Positions 21,656 through 34,430 are shown, counted from the stretch's first letter. The stretch is 64,000 nt of DNA from Liolophura sinensis (GCF_032854445.1 NC_088306.1:16523764-16587763), one strand, 5' to 3'. Numbers and translations are program-made. The notes: a model not told the origin generated them from the letters alone.

Positions 21656-22230
21656 ACGTCAGGGACTTACCTGTAGTTAAGTACTACATCCGAGGTGGCT
21701 CAGTTTTATGTTTAATCCAAGTAGACTTACCTGTACTGTTGTACTAGCTACTCAGTGACTGGCCGTTTGGCTGTGTTTCCTCTCATTGACTGAGGGGTGC
21801 AGGAGTTGATTTTCTTCTCTTCATTGTTTTGTTTGTATTTTTTTTTTTTGTTTTTTTTTTGTTTTTTATTTTAATTCACTAAGAGAGGATTTTATCCAGT
21901 TTTTGACTCGCCATCCTGAAAGCATGAAGGCTATGGTTGTGGTCATGTACATTTCTGCGACCCACCTGTCTGTCAGACTCCATATAAATGGTTCTTGGAT
22001 CTGACACCTGGCATCTTTGGGATATACAAAGTATCAAAGTAATGGTGGAAGACTTGCCTTGTGGTGTTTTCACATTTTGACTTGTTGATCTTTATTCGCA
22101 ACAATGTCAGGTTTATATTGTTGTTTAACAGGGTTAATAAGTTCTTGATGATGTCACCTGACTTTTGAAGAGCTGTGGTACAGTGAATGATTAGGGTTTA
22201 ACTCCACGTTGGCAGTATTTCAGCCATATT

Positions 22231-22246
22231 GGGGGGGGGGGGGGGG
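22231..22246. repeat. Poly-G tract, 16 nt
   Basis: Uninterrupted G run. Other long C or G runs lie at 18684, 36938, 39319, 40728, 53402, 56374 and 63536. Confidence 0.95.
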
Positions 22247-22271
22247 ATGCTGGGGAGTAGGACACATGTAT

Positions 22272-22486
22272 CCAAGTTCTTCAACTTTTTCAACCAACTC
22301 TGTAACCAATACTTTGAATTATTCTGAGAGAACTACAGGGTGTAGAGATATAATTTGCACAGTTTTGTGCAGCTTGTATTTTTAATGACACAGACAAAAC
22401 TTTTTTACATCATGATTTTCACAATAACTGTATACATAAATTCCACTGAGAAAATGCTTTACTGGTTGAAAAGGTTGAAGAGTCGT
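22272..22486 (+). mobile_element. MITE-like family, subfamily B
   Basis: Begins tccaagttcttcaacttttt and ends gttgaaaaggttgaagagtc. It shares gagagaactacagggtgtagag and tgacacagacaaaac with other B copies. Confidence 0.75.
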
Positions 22487-22696
22487 GCTGTGTATTTTGG
22501 CGTATTACTAAAGTTGGAAAGTATTTCCTATCTCTCCTTGCTTGTGGAATTTTAGTAGTGCTGGAGAAACCGTTTGCTGAAGATCACTTACGATATCTTC
22601 CACCGATACTGTGTGCATTGCTGTACGCCACAAGTTGGTCAGTATTGTTCCTCCTGAGCACTTTTTTTCCACCTATAAAACTGACGACCTACATAT

Positions 22697-22806
22697 AAGC
22701 ACAGCGTAATGACCGAGGATCCTCTCCCCAATGCGGTTGCTGTGAGTTCAAGTCCAGCTCATGCTGGCTTCCTCTCCGGCCGTATGTGAGAAGCCTCCAT
22801 GTATAC
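22697..22806 (+). mobile_element. SINE family A, 5' fragment
   Basis: Holds cacagcgtaatgaccgagga, the box-B-like gtgagttcaagtccagctca, and tgctggcttcctctccggcc, then stops before the 3' half. Confidence 0.85.
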
Positions 22807-22847
22807 TGTATGTTTTGTGAAAGATCACACAGTATTAAAGACAAATG

Positions 22848-23104
22848 GGGGCCTTTGTGGTTCAGTTGGTTAGCGCGTTAGCGCAGCTCAATGACCTAGG
22901 AGACCAATGTGGTCCCTGTGAGTCAAGCTCATGCTGGGTTCCTCTCCAGCCATACGTGGGAAGGTCTTTCAGCAACCTGCGGATGGTCGTGGGTTCCCCC
23001 GGGCTGTGCCCGATTTCCTCCCACCATAATGCTGGCTGCCGTTGTATAAGTGAAATATTCTTGAGTGCGGTGTAAAACACCAATGAAATAAATAAATAAA
23101 TAAA
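22848..23104 (+). mobile_element. SINE family A, full-length reference copy
   Basis: The tRNA-like head gtggttcagttggttagcgc gives an A box, followed by a gtgagtcaagctc B-box remnant. Then come cctctccagccatacgtggg, aagcaacctgcggatggtcg-type sequence, ccaccataatgctggctgcc and the tail tgtaaaacaccaatgaaata with (AATA)n. About 255 bp. It is the most complete copy in the window. Confidence 0.93.
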
Positions 23105-23107
23105 CAA

Positions 23108-23166
23108 ACCTACATATAAGTGAAAAATTCTTGAGTAGGAGGGTAGACCATCAATCAAATAAATAA
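23108..23166 (+). mobile_element. SINE family A, extra 3' tail
   Basis: A second tail (aagtgaaaaattcttgagta to caatcaaataaataaat) follows the full copy directly. It is either a nested insertion or a tail duplication. Confidence 0.8.
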
Positions 23167-23665
23167 ATCCATCAGTTGCCTGTTTGTGGATGTGGTACAG
23201 GAGTATATACAGCTAGAGCCTTCTACTGTTTGGCATGGTAACCTGACTTGACCTAACGTTTGATTAATGACGTCATGGTCTCCACAGTTCAGTCAGTATC
23301 TCACTGCCTTTCTCTCTGTTTCCTCCACTCGCATTTTGCCTGCATTAGTGCATCATTAAGGATGCTGCATGGTGTGTGGGTTCCCCAGTGGAGACGGCCT
23401 GCAGTGAGTCCAGGAGGCTGTTAACCTTCCCTTTGGGTCAGTAGAGGATCAATGAGGGAACACTGTGTAGACCAATAAGGCACATACATGATCTGACCTA
23501 CATATCACTGTAGTTGAGGTCCCAAGGGCAGCATTGATTGGAGACTAAGTTGAGGGGGTATGTTTGTTTGGTGGCTGGGGTAGGGGATGCAGAGGAGACA
23601 GGAGACAGAGAGGTTGGAAATATCAAGTATGGTATTGACAAGTTCCAGGAATAAAAACAATATGT

Positions 23666-23843
23666 CCTTATTCCTCAACCTTTTTGCATATGAAAGAGTA
23701 ACTTTCAGTGGAATTTGTGCACATTTTTATATGACTTTGGAGACAAAACAACAGCACAACAAGTATAATTTTATCAGTCAGTAGAAAATAGTGCCTTCAG
23801 AAGAAACACCTTGCACACATGGGGAAAGGTTGACGAATTACGG
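23666..23843 (+). mobile_element. MITE-like family, subfamily A
   Basis: Begins ccttattcctcaaccttttt and ends ggggaaaggttgacgaattac; carries gactttggagacaaaacaac and the tgccttcag block. Confidence 0.8.
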
Positions 23844-24499
23844 TACATGTACAAAGTACTACAAAATGAAGATTGTGGTTTTAAGGGAAATAAATAAAGA
23901 TAAGGCCAAAAAAGATTAAAATGTCTGGAAGTTTTGGAAATGATCTCAGAATCGAACGTACTGGGAACACGCGGCCAGCTTAACGGCCCCAATTCAGACT
24001 TTCCTCTTCCCAACAAAGTTGTTCTATCACTGTTACATTAACATCAACAGTCTACTCATTTTATGGACTGACCTTCTTTAGGCCCAAGAAGGAAGCTAAT
24101 AAGCTTTTTTTCTGTTGATTTTCTGTAGTTTTATTATCTTGAATTTCTTGTAATTAATTCCCAGCAAATATAACTATGTGGAAGCTGTCTCTTGTTTGTG
24201 TGTTATGATTTGTTTGTATGTGGAACCAGGGACCAGAACCACCTGTGCAAGTGTACCTGTTGGTTTGTTTTCTGTGACTACACGAGCACCAAGACTTTTG
24301 TAGACTTGGTTATCTCTTGTGAAAATTCCGCGTACCTATGCTTGTGGATGAAGATGTGCTGTTGTTTTGGAAACACACAGTATCCGTCACAAGACCCTAC
24401 ACTATTAAATAGCCCTCAGACATATCCAAGGTTAACCAGAGTTGAAACAAAATCAATCAGGGAGAGTTTTGTGTAGTGCCAAGGTAAAGGGTAAGTCCA

Positions 24500-25340
24500 T
24501 GTAAATACACCCCCTGGTCTGATCTGGTTCCTTCTAGCAGACGATAAATAACATGGTAATCCTGTGGAGTGTTTCTTTAATGTCTCCGTCAACCCATGAC
24601 ATCTGGCAGGCCGCCGGTGAGATGAGACTAGAGATAGACGCTGCCTGTATTGTGGATGCTCGGCTTACTGCTTGATTTGGCAGAGCGTACTTCCAGCATG
24701 ATCAGAGTGATTTGATTTGCCTTTTTATTTTCATCCCCATTTCATCTCTTCACTTTTAATTTATAACTTTTTTTTTGGGTCCGGCGATGTTTTGCACGTA
24801 TTTTGTACCCAAGGTGCTGGAGACCAGGCCATGAACCCGGTTCTATTCTTAGCCGACTAGAATGATGTATTGATTATTGCGTCTCCCCAAAGCTCGAACC
24901 TCTTGGTGTAATTGTGCCAAATCAGCTGACTTGCTGATCGCTCGGGACGCAGACGCCCGGCGTTCTCGTAGCTCCGATACTCCTCTCTCTCTCTGCCGTC
25001 ATGTTTAATGCATGCATGCTGCAGAATGGAAGGAAAGGCTGCAAGATTGAGACTGCGGAAAAGAAACAAAAAAAAAAAAAAAAAAATCACATCTCTTAGC
25101 AGCCGGCAGTTTCTGCTTGCCACCGCAGTCACATTTCCCACAATGCATTAGGACTATCATCATTAATCATGTGTGTCGGCCCAGATCTCGGCAGCGCTTC
25201 TGTAGGTGTCCAGACATGGAACTAGAATCTAACTATGGTAAATGTGGCTTGGAATTCTTCTCTGCGACTGGCTTGCATTTTACCGTCGTCTAGCAGGCCT
25301 GAGTTCTGATTGGACGGAATGGGCCCTTGAACTTCCAGAT
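24500..25340. other. Repeat-free complex segment, possible conserved non-coding element
   Basis: About 840 bp inside intron 5 has higher GC and mixed composition, with no recognised repeat except a purine run at 25065-25086. Motifs visible by eye are cagctg E-boxes, a ttcccac RBPJ-type core near 25134, an atgcatgcatgc stretch and a cattaatcat homeodomain-type site. Frames are broken by stops, so coding is unlikely. Confidence 0.25.
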
Positions 25341-26059
25341 GTAATTCTCAGCTTGCAACAGAATAAATGGGGTGAAAAAAAATTCCTTGATTAGGTTTTG
25401 TCTTCATGCTTAACTAGCTGGAAATTTGCCTGGTTACAATTATAAAACATGGTCTGTCTGGTCTGGAAGCCAGAATAGTGACTAAACCTTTGATATGTGT
25501 GTAAACCCTCAAGGAAACTCAGACATTGTTTTCATATGCTTAAATCGTTTGTGATTGCAATGGCTGAGCCCGCAGACTGCTTTAGCCTATCTCATGAGAG
25601 CGTGCATCCCATTATGGTGTGAAACACCGAAGAATCAAAAGTGAATAAAACCATCCTACTTCTCAAAGCCTCTCCTCTACATTCCGACATTATGACCGCA
25701 TGTTAATAATTAAATATTTGCGTTTCAAAAACGATAGAACAATTAACTCGTGAGAAACTAGAATATATAAAGTACAGTGTTTGTACCCAGCATTGCAGCT
25801 CCATAGAATATTGATTTTTCCTGAAGAATTTATTTTTTGTTGTTCGCCAGACTAGACTGTTCCATCTGTGATGTTGAATTGATTATACAGGCTGCCATCG
25901 TGTGGCGTACGTCTTTTGTCCTTCAGTCTCATTGACTTTAGTACTCAAGGACTTTGGTGAAATTCATTCTGTATGTATTGGGACAGTCTGGACCAGTTTA
26001 TGACCGTGTATATTGCTGTGTAAACGGTTCGTGTAAGCAACAGTTCGTGTAAGCAACAC

Positions 26060-26101
26060 GTTCTTGAGTTAGACACTTCACACCAATCAAGTAAATACAT
26101 G
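26060..26101 (+). mobile_element. SINE family A, eroded tail
   Basis: Only cgttcttgagttagacactt followed by cacaccaatcaagtaaatac remains. Confidence 0.55.
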
Positions 26102-26605
26102 TACAGTGTATCGTCTACTTTATTCAGCATTGTAGATCTGAGGATCTGTTCCCATTCTGCCTGGTTTGGTTCTTATATGCCAAAATAAATTAAGTGTCAA
26201 AACAATTTGTGCATCTTTAAGCCTTGATAATTTTAGAGACACTAGACATTTGATAATGCTCAACATTCTTGCACTGCTATATTTTCAATATTGGCTGTAC
26301 AGTAATGCAGTCAACTCGTGAAAACAAAATATATTAATCTGGAATGACACTCTGTCAGATTTGACGCGATGTCAGTGCTCTTATCCATTTTTTGTCTCAA
26401 TTCGTAGAAGTAGGAATTGAACCAAGAATTATTCTCAGTTTGATGAGGTATCTATTGTACTGTCATGTTAGTATCATCTTCCCAAGGTTCATTCCATGGA
26501 AGAATAAACAAATTTACATATTTAAGAAAAAGGGGCAGGACATGGCCACTGTCTTTAAAAAAAAAAAAAAGCAAGAAGCTTGCCATTGCTATTAGTCTTC
26601 CTTTG

Positions 26606-26866
26606 TGTTTATTTATTTATATATTTGATGGATGTTTATGCCGTACTCAAGAATATTTCACTTATAAGCAGGGCCAACATTATGGCGGGAGGAAACCGGG
26701 CGGGGAAACCCACAACTATCTGCAAGTTGCTGGAAGACCTTCCCACGTATGGCTGAAGAGGAAGCCAGCATGAGCTGGACTTGAACTCACAGTGACTGCA
26801 TTGGTGATAGTCTCCTAGGTCATTGAACTGTGCTAGTGCACTAACCAACTGAACCACTGAGGCCCC
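26606..26866 (-). mobile_element. SINE family A, near full length
   Basis: Minus-strand copy running from the tail (tttatttatttatatatttg) through gccgtactcaagaatatttc and ggaagaccttcccacgtatg. It continues to the tRNA-like head gtgcactaaccaactgaacc. Confidence 0.92.
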
Positions 26867-27773
26867 CCTTTGTGTTTAATACTGTGTGATCTTTCACAAA
26901 ACATGTGCAGTACACTTGGAGGCTGAGTGATCTCTTGATGATAGCAAACATGAATTATACAATTATATGATCATTGGAGAGGAGGATTTTCAAAGCTTGA
27001 CACTTGTCGATATATTTGTGACTGTTACATTGTTCTTGGTTTGGTCGCCCTTCGGCAGGTGCATTTGTGTTTAGCAAGGTAGCGTACATTTGCTTTTAGC
27101 TTCATTGATCAGGCTGTAATTGTCCCTTGTTTTGCTTGAAGCGGCTTTGTAGTGTGATGGGTGCAGAATTGTGCCGGGTGATTTTCAGGCACGGTAAGAG
27201 TGCAATTGCCTTGCACTGATGAGAGGACGAAGCCCATCATGAAGAGGTTAAGGAGGGAGTGAGGATTGAGGTGAGATGATGGGGTGAGAGCTACGTGCTG
27301 CAAGAAGCGACAGCGGATTGGCTGATTCTTGGGAGAGAGAGTAGGCACTCATCTGTCGTTCACGCAGCCAATCAGATTTCTGCATCGTTGGTTCACCTGC
27401 ACTGGGACATTTTCTTGTCTGAACCCCACTAGAACGGAAATAAACTGGTGATTTTAAGGTTATGAGATTCCATTTTGAAATTTTTTATCTTTCCTATACC
27501 AGATTTTTTGCGTTATCTTTGCTTTCAAAGGCTGTCGGGGAAATAGGAGAGACTTAAAATGTCCTTAATGGGCCATGTAGGCCTACAATCATACTGTATT
27601 GCATCAACTCACTGTGACAGAGAAATGTCATCCTGCTGTAGTTTGACAAGAGGGTTAGAATTAGTGATTTTAGTATCATAGGCTTTTTTCCCCAATTAAA
27701 AGTCATTGTGTAGTTTTGAGTAAGTGGCATTGTTGTCAGCTCATCCTGATGCATTTCTTTTGTCGTCGGTTTT

Positions 27774-28195
27774 CCGTTACAACATTGTGGCTTTTTTAAT
27801 GCAATTTCTCTTGCTTCTTATTGGCATTTTTGTTGCGACCTTGTGACCTCTGTTATGACCTTGTGGCATTTCCTTTGCTACCTTGTATCTCTTCTGTTAC
27901 TACCTTGTGACTTTTATATTGCAGCTTGTGATTTTTATTGCTACCTTTTGACCTTTCTATTGGTCACATGTGACTTTTCTATTGCTACTTTGTGACCTCT
28001 CTATTGATACCTTGTAAAATAGTCATAAGGCTTTTCTATTGCTACATGAACCTTGTGACTTTGCTGACTTAGCTGCTGCCAGCTTGTGACTTTGCTATTG
28101 CAACCTTGTGACATTTCTATTGCTACCATGTGACTTTTCTATTGCTGCCTTGTGACCTCTCTATTGATACCTTGTGTCATTTTGTTTCTTACTTT
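27774..28195. repeat. Degenerate minisatellite, about 25-bp unit
   Basis: The phrase (c)cttgtgac(c/t)ttttctattgct(a) is repeated about 15 times with many substitutions, indicating an old array. Confidence 0.8.
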
Positions 28196-29049
28196 GACCA
28201 AATATTTTCCTGGCTGTATAATGAAACTACTCTGAAGCTTACCTCTATTTAGAATGATTTATTCTATCAGATAGATGCGGGAGTTTTAAGAGGACAGACA
28301 GAGTAAATCTCTTATACCTGACTTACCTCATTAGAAATAGTGTTTTAAGTACAGGAGGTGAGGTGAGGGAGCCAGGTCATCCATGTGCAGGCTTCTAATA
28401 GCCCTGGTTTATATTTTTACCTGGGGATATAAGCTCAAGTGTACTTTGTTTGATGAGTACGTCTCGTTAGACCTGCAGCTGATTGATTACGGGTCAGGTA
28501 AGTTCATTAACCCTAAAGGTGTGAAATGCGGGCATATAAAAATGAGAGCTTCCGTGTGTTAATCAAACATGGCTGAATGGTTTCTCTGTAATAGCTCTAG
28601 ATTCCACAATGATGAGTTTTATCCATTACCTGTCAAAGAGAAGAGAGTGATGGCTGGTCAGGTGAGTTAGTTCACAACCCAGGTGTGAAATGTATGTGTA
28701 GGAAATCATAGGTTGCACATTAGACACCAGTGGCTGGACTTAGTGTTTGTGAATGGGCAGTGGTGCCCATAATACTGGGGAGGCAATCAGGCCCGCTGAT
28801 CGCTGATCTTTATCATGTGTCCAGTTGTTTTACCTGAGAATCATTTATTCAATGACGATCTACGCCTGGTGTGAGTTCAAGTGATCTCAAGGGAGAACCC
28901 ATAGTATTACTGGGCCAGGTAAAATTCTCAGTGTTAGATCCTTAAGAGAGATACCAGTCTGTGGAAGCTTCAGTCTTTGTATACCAACATGTTGTACCAT
29001 ATACTACAAACAATGATTGATATGAATTTTGCCACTTTTAATAATTGTC

Positions 29050-30325
29050 ATATTTCAAAAGAGGACCTGGTTGCATAAGAGGCACCAGTAGTGACTGGTC
29101 AAGTAACAACCAGGTGTAAACACAGCATCTTTGTTGTCGTCAGGCTGACCCATAAAGTCTGTGCTCAGGTAACTCTGCTAGTGCCCTGGTTATTCCATGG
29201 AGACCAGAATCTAGTGACTGGTCAGGTAACAGCCAGGTGTGAAGATAGCATCTGTGTTGTGTTCAGGCTGACCCATAAAGTCCTGTGCTCGGGTAACCCT
29301 GTTAGTGCCCTGGTTATTCTAGAGGCACCAGAATCTAGCAACTGGTCAAGTAACAACCAGGTGTGAGGATAGCATCTGTGTTGTGTTCAGGCTGACCCAT
29401 GAAGTCCTGTGCTCCGGTAACCCTGCTAATGCTCTGGTTATTCCGTGGAGACCAGTATTTAGTGACTGGTCCAGTCACAACCAGGTGTGAAGATAGCATC
29501 TGTGTTGTCTTCAGGCTGACCCATAAAATCTGTGCTCGGGTAACCCTGCTAATGCCCTGGTTATTCCATGGAGACTACAATCTAGTGACTGGTCAATTAA
29601 CAAGCAGGTGTGAGCATAGCATCTGTGTTGTGTTCAGGCTGACCCATAAAGTCTGTGCTCGGGTAACCCTGCTAGTGCCTTGGTTATTCTAGAGACACCA
29701 GAATCTTGTGCCTGGTCAAGTAACAAGCAGGTGTGAAGATAGCATCTGTGTTGTCTTCAGGCTGACCCATGAAGTCCTGTGCTCCGGTAACTCTGCTAAT
29801 GCTCTGGTTATTCCATGGAGACCAGAATCTAGTGACTGGTCAGGTAACAGCCAGGTGTGAAGATAGCATCTGTGTTGTGTTCAGGCTGACCCATAAAGTC
29901 CTGTGCTCGGGTAACCCTGTTAGTGCCCTGGTTATTCTAGAGGCACCAGAATCTAGCAACTGGTCAAGTAACAACCAGGTGTGAGGATAGCATCTGTGTT
30001 GTGTTCAGGCTGCCCCATGAAGTCCTGACCCTAATGATTCCTTCGTCGTCATATGACTGAAAAATTGTTGAGTACGACGTTAAACCCCAAGCACTCACTC
30101 ACTCATGAAGTCCTGTGCTCGGGTAACCCTGCTAGTGCCTTGGTTATTCTATAGACACCAGAATTTAGTGACTGGTCAAGTCACAACCAGGTGTAAACAT
30201 AGCATCTGTGTTGTCTTCAGGCTGACCCATAAAGTCCTGTTCTCCTGTAACCCTGCTAGTGCCCTGGTTATTATTCTAGAGGCTCCAGAGTCCAGTGGCT
30301 GGTCAAGTAACAGATCAATAGCTGG
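29050..30325. repeat. Satellite array, 123-124 bp unit, about 10 copies
   Basis: The anchor tgactggtcaagtaac recurs at 29092, 29215, 29339, 29463, 29586, 29709, 29833, 29957, then 30169 and about 30296 after an insertion. Units also share aggtgtgaagatagcatctg and ttcaggctgacccataaag. Units starting at 29215 and 29833 are almost identical, giving a 618-bp (five-unit) higher-order period. Eroded related units may lie in 28480-28760. The open frames across it exist because the unit is close to a multiple of three. Confidence 0.95.
30028..30103 (+). mobile_element. SINE family B, truncated insertion with target duplication
   Basis: A 76-bp insert inside the 123-bp array reads cttcgtcgtcatatgactga, aaaattgttgagtacgacgt and a CACTCACTC tail. 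The 12-bp sequence catgaagtcctg flanks it on both sides (30016-30027 and 30104-30115). That is a clean target-site duplication, typical of retrotransposition by a LINE enzyme. Confidence 0.85.
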
Positions 30326-31635
30326 GATATTAACCCAGATAATGCCTAGTTCTCTGTCAACAAAACCTGTGTGATGTACATGTACCCATAGTATTGAGAT
30401 GAAAGTAAACTAGCCTGATGAATCATGACAATAGAAACCATGGAAATGTCCTGCGTCGGTCAGTGCTAATGAGGAGGTGCAGTTGGAGTTAACCGTCCGA
30501 AGACACAGCTGTTTGTTTGCCAAACTCTCAGTTCTCTTGGCAATTTTTTGACTTCACATGGACACACTGACATGATATTTTAATCATTTTTAAACCAAAA
30601 CCAATTTTAAAAAAAACCTGGTTGTATATTTGCCATTGTAAATGTCTTGCTTTTAAAATTTGTACCATACACACAGAGGGATTGCAGCACCAGAAAGTTG
30701 TACTGTGTATATTAATTCACCCCAGAAAGGTTCTGTGCAGCATTCCAGAACATCACCACATGGGCAGGATGAAAAATGTCACCATTATTTTCTAACCAAG
30801 GTGTGGCTGCAATCATCATGGTATCTGAAGTTACCGGCAATGTTTTCTGAATCTGGCACCAAAATTCCCACGATGTAGCTGTTATTATACTCAATATATC
30901 AGCACCAGGCTTATCTGACAAAAGGACACTACATTCAGATATGGAGAAAGTATTGAAGGTTTGTCAAATTCACTTCACTGTCCAACTCATTGGCTAAAAT
31001 TATTTTTGCCATTTGTAATATTGCATATAGGCTCTCCACTTCTATTTTGCGTATTTACTGTAGGAAATATCTAATTACAACAACAGCTTCAAAATTCGTA
31101 ATCGCCCTTAAATATGACCAATCACTGCCCTCCTACCTCTTTTCTGCTGCCCAGTCTCCTGAGTACATGTAAGTCTCCCAGTTATCGCTGTACAATCACC
31201 CTCGTATCTTTCTACTTTTCTTCTGCCTGTCTTAACCTGAAGACCCCAGTCTGACATGATAACAGTGTCTCTGGTATTAATCTGCTTCAAAGCAGCAGGG
31301 TTTTTTTTTTTCTTTTCTTTTCTCTTTTTCTTTTGTAAGTGTTTTCTCTCTTTGTTTTCCAGAAATATCCTCCAACATTGTTTTGTACGTAAGGCTCGCA
31401 CCAAATGGGGTTAATGTCCTTCATATCCTGCCACCCTGTTTTAAGGCCAGAAATAGGAATCTGCGTTGATAGTTGTGTTTTTCTATAGCCAAAAATAGAT
31501 GACGTCTTACTATATTTAGCTAATGATACTTCATTCAGAGGACGTATTCAGATTTCATAATGTTTTCAAGAGCTGTTTGTTCGTATTCTGAGAATCTTAA
31601 TGTGCATGTTAAGACCATATAGGGCAATTCAGTGT

Positions 31636-31885
31636 CACAACTTTTACCCAGAATACATAAAAAATATGTTTAATGTAAAAGACATCCCTGAAAGGTCATT
31701 ACATCAAACAGAAATCACTTCCCTTCTCAAACTCCTCACTGTATAAAACTAGCCTTTCATTTTCTGGTCTAACCATATGGAACACCTTACCTTGCACAAT
31801 ACATAATGCATCATCTGTTTCAAATTTCAAGAGAAAAGCCAGAAAATATCTGTCACAGAAAGAAGAAAACAGAAACAGTATTTAA
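31636..31885 (+). pseudogene. LINE reverse-transcriptase C-terminal remnant
   Basis: One frame reads HNFYPEYIKNMFNVKDIPER and continues SLHQTEITSLLKLLTV. After a frameshift it reads KTSLSFSGLTIWNTLP, then SSVSNFKRKARKYLSQ, and stops. The spaced pattern of a Y-I-K-N-M-F block, an F-S-G..IWN-LP block and a final FK-R-AR-KYL block is the typical end of non-LTR retrotransposon ORF2. It is 3'-end only, frameshifted and dead. Clade (CR1, RTE or other) cannot be fixed. Confidence 0.75.
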
Positions 31886-34430
31886 ATAGAGTTTTTGTTT
31901 GTTCTCCCTTTTCTGCATGTATTATTGTATGTAGTGCTCTAAGCCTGTTTATACAGTGTATAAACTGCATGTATATAGACAGGAAACTATTTAACATGTT
32001 TTTTTTTTTTGTTTCTTTCTTTCTAAGACTTAGACCAAGAAAATGGGCCCAGTTATGTTAACTTACATGTATATGTGGATAAGTGTTGTAAAACCTGTCT
32101 CATTTGTGCACGGTCATGACGAATCGTCAACAAGTCTTTCACCGTCTGCACAATGCATGAACATTCAAGCACGTGCAAGCCTGGAAAGCAGTTTTCAGTT
32201 GTTGTATAGGACATAACAGCAAATCTTTCAGCTGTTCACGTTATTAAAATATGTCATAAGTATTTTTTTTTATATTTTCGTCCTGCTCGAAACAGTTGCC
32301 ACAGTACTGTTGTCCTTGCCGTGCTGTTTATTACCAGGCTTGCTTTGTGAAGGTATTACATGTTCATATGTTATGGAAAAAGTGAATTTATGCCACACAA
32401 CTGAATGCTGGTGTATAGTTGTACCTTGATACGGTGTCAGAGGGAGCTTAAAACCTGCGTATATGTACATACCTACATACCTGTGTTATATAGCTGATGC
32501 TTTTCACATGCTAATGTCAGAAGGTTGTATATTGTGCACCTACAATGGAAACTGTGTTCTCAAGGATACAATTTATAGACTAGCAAAGTTATGATGGATC
32601 AACAACTCATTGTGTTATCTATATTTTTTCTTCTCCAATGCACATACCTGTAACTTTGTTTGTTGAGTTATGAAAAATTGCACTAGGCCATTATTTGCTT
32701 CAGTGCTTTACAATAGCAACCATTGAGTGATCCTCAAGTAGTCTTAATTTTTATCTGTTTATTTTTGGAGGGCTTTGATTAGCAGTTGTATAAATGACTA
32801 CATGTATGTCTCTCTGTCTTTCACTTGGTTAGTCAACTTTTTTTTATGTCTTGTCGTTTAACATGGCCCTTGACTTTATAACAAGGGTACTTCCTGTAAG
32901 ATGGCAGTTATTTCATGTGTTTTAATCTTAACTAGTTAATGTGTAGAGCAGTGTGCAACTTTGTTCTCACTCACATAGAAATAGTGTTATTTCTCTGTTA
33001 CTATGGTAACATCACTGTTACCGCCATGGTTAAGATTCTGTCAGGTTTTTGGAAAACAGCTGTGAACATTTGTTTGATTCCGCACATTTTCTGCAAGTGT
33101 AAGAAGCAGGCCATGTTAGAAGTTACTGCCCTCGAGAATGTCGTTGGAAAAACATTAATTAATTCTTTCAAAACATTGCAGTAAATATTCTCAAACTTGT
33201 TGCACTTTTTTGTAAATGGAATTCATGACAAATGAAAGGAAAATGAACACTTCAGCACATCACATAATAGTTTTTCTCACGCTGTCAAAACATATAGCAT
33301 TTTAGTCAATACAAATACATGTTAAAATGCAGAAAATCCAGGGTACCATGGCATGTAGAGATAGCATGTATCCCAGAATGCATCAGTATTTAAAGTGTAC
33401 ATGTTGCCAATAGCAACAGCTAGTACATCTTTCCCCATGTATTTTATCCCTTGAGAAATTGCAGATTTGTAGTTCTACCCTTAGCAACCATATGGTCGTG
33501 TTTAGGGAACAGCTTATGGTCTAGTGCATGAAATATCTGCAAGTCAATGTAGGAATACTTGTTTCCTCTCCAGTGTTAGATCTTTATGACATGCACATCT
33601 GTAGGGATGGATGGATAACAACAGATAAATGCAGCTGTTGTCAAAAGGTGTAGACCATCTGTAGTTCTAGCAGGAATTTGTGACTCTAAAACGAAGATCT
33701 CTTCTGAACTTGATCCCATTCTCGCATCCCACCTGCCACCTGAACTATCATACCCCTTACAGCATCACTGTCTACGTTCGCTTTACATCAATGCCACCAC
33801 CAGCAAATTTTGGTCTGAAACTCTGCCTGAACATTTGTTTTTAATAATATTTTGTACACATGCATGCACTTTATCTAATGTACAGTGTGCACAACACAGT
33901 TCTATTCAACACATGAAACAATTTTATTGATGAATGCTGATTAAATAGTTTCACTGGAGAGCGCCAGCAGTGGGGCTTAGCCTAAAGAAGCATATGTGCA
34001 TTGCACCGGCTGAAAAGGTCAGGCTTGTCTAATGGTGGCAGTGGTGTGAAGCGAGTGTAGGGAGCGGCACATGTGCTGTAAAGAGTATGCCAAACCCCCA
34101 GCCCTCTTCCTTGTCCTATATATCACATAAAACATGTCCCTGTGTTCTGATAGTATTTTTGAAAATTTTTTTTTCTTTTTGTAAACATTTTCCCTGCATC
34201 TACTTTTACACTTGGAATTGTGAATTTAATTGGGACGAATCTATTATGTAGTCTGTTGAACAGGATATGGTCAACAGCAAGACTTCACCTGTCCATGTAC
34301 AACCTGTGTATATAAAGGTAGAAGTTACAGGTGTTCTTTTGAAGATTCAGTTGTTCATTTTCTAAATGAACTGTACAGACATACAACGTATAATATTGAT
34401 GTAGACGCAAGTGTATTTGTAAGTGGGCAC

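Noticed and set aside
22848-22930. Possible functional tRNA gene
   Set aside because: A and B boxes are recognisable, but no acceptor-stem pairing is visible and the sequence continues as a SINE with copies elsewhere in the window.
29091-30374. Series of related 70-97 codon frames
   Set aside because: They are translations of the 123-bp satellite and break where the unit is 124 bp or the SINE is inserted.
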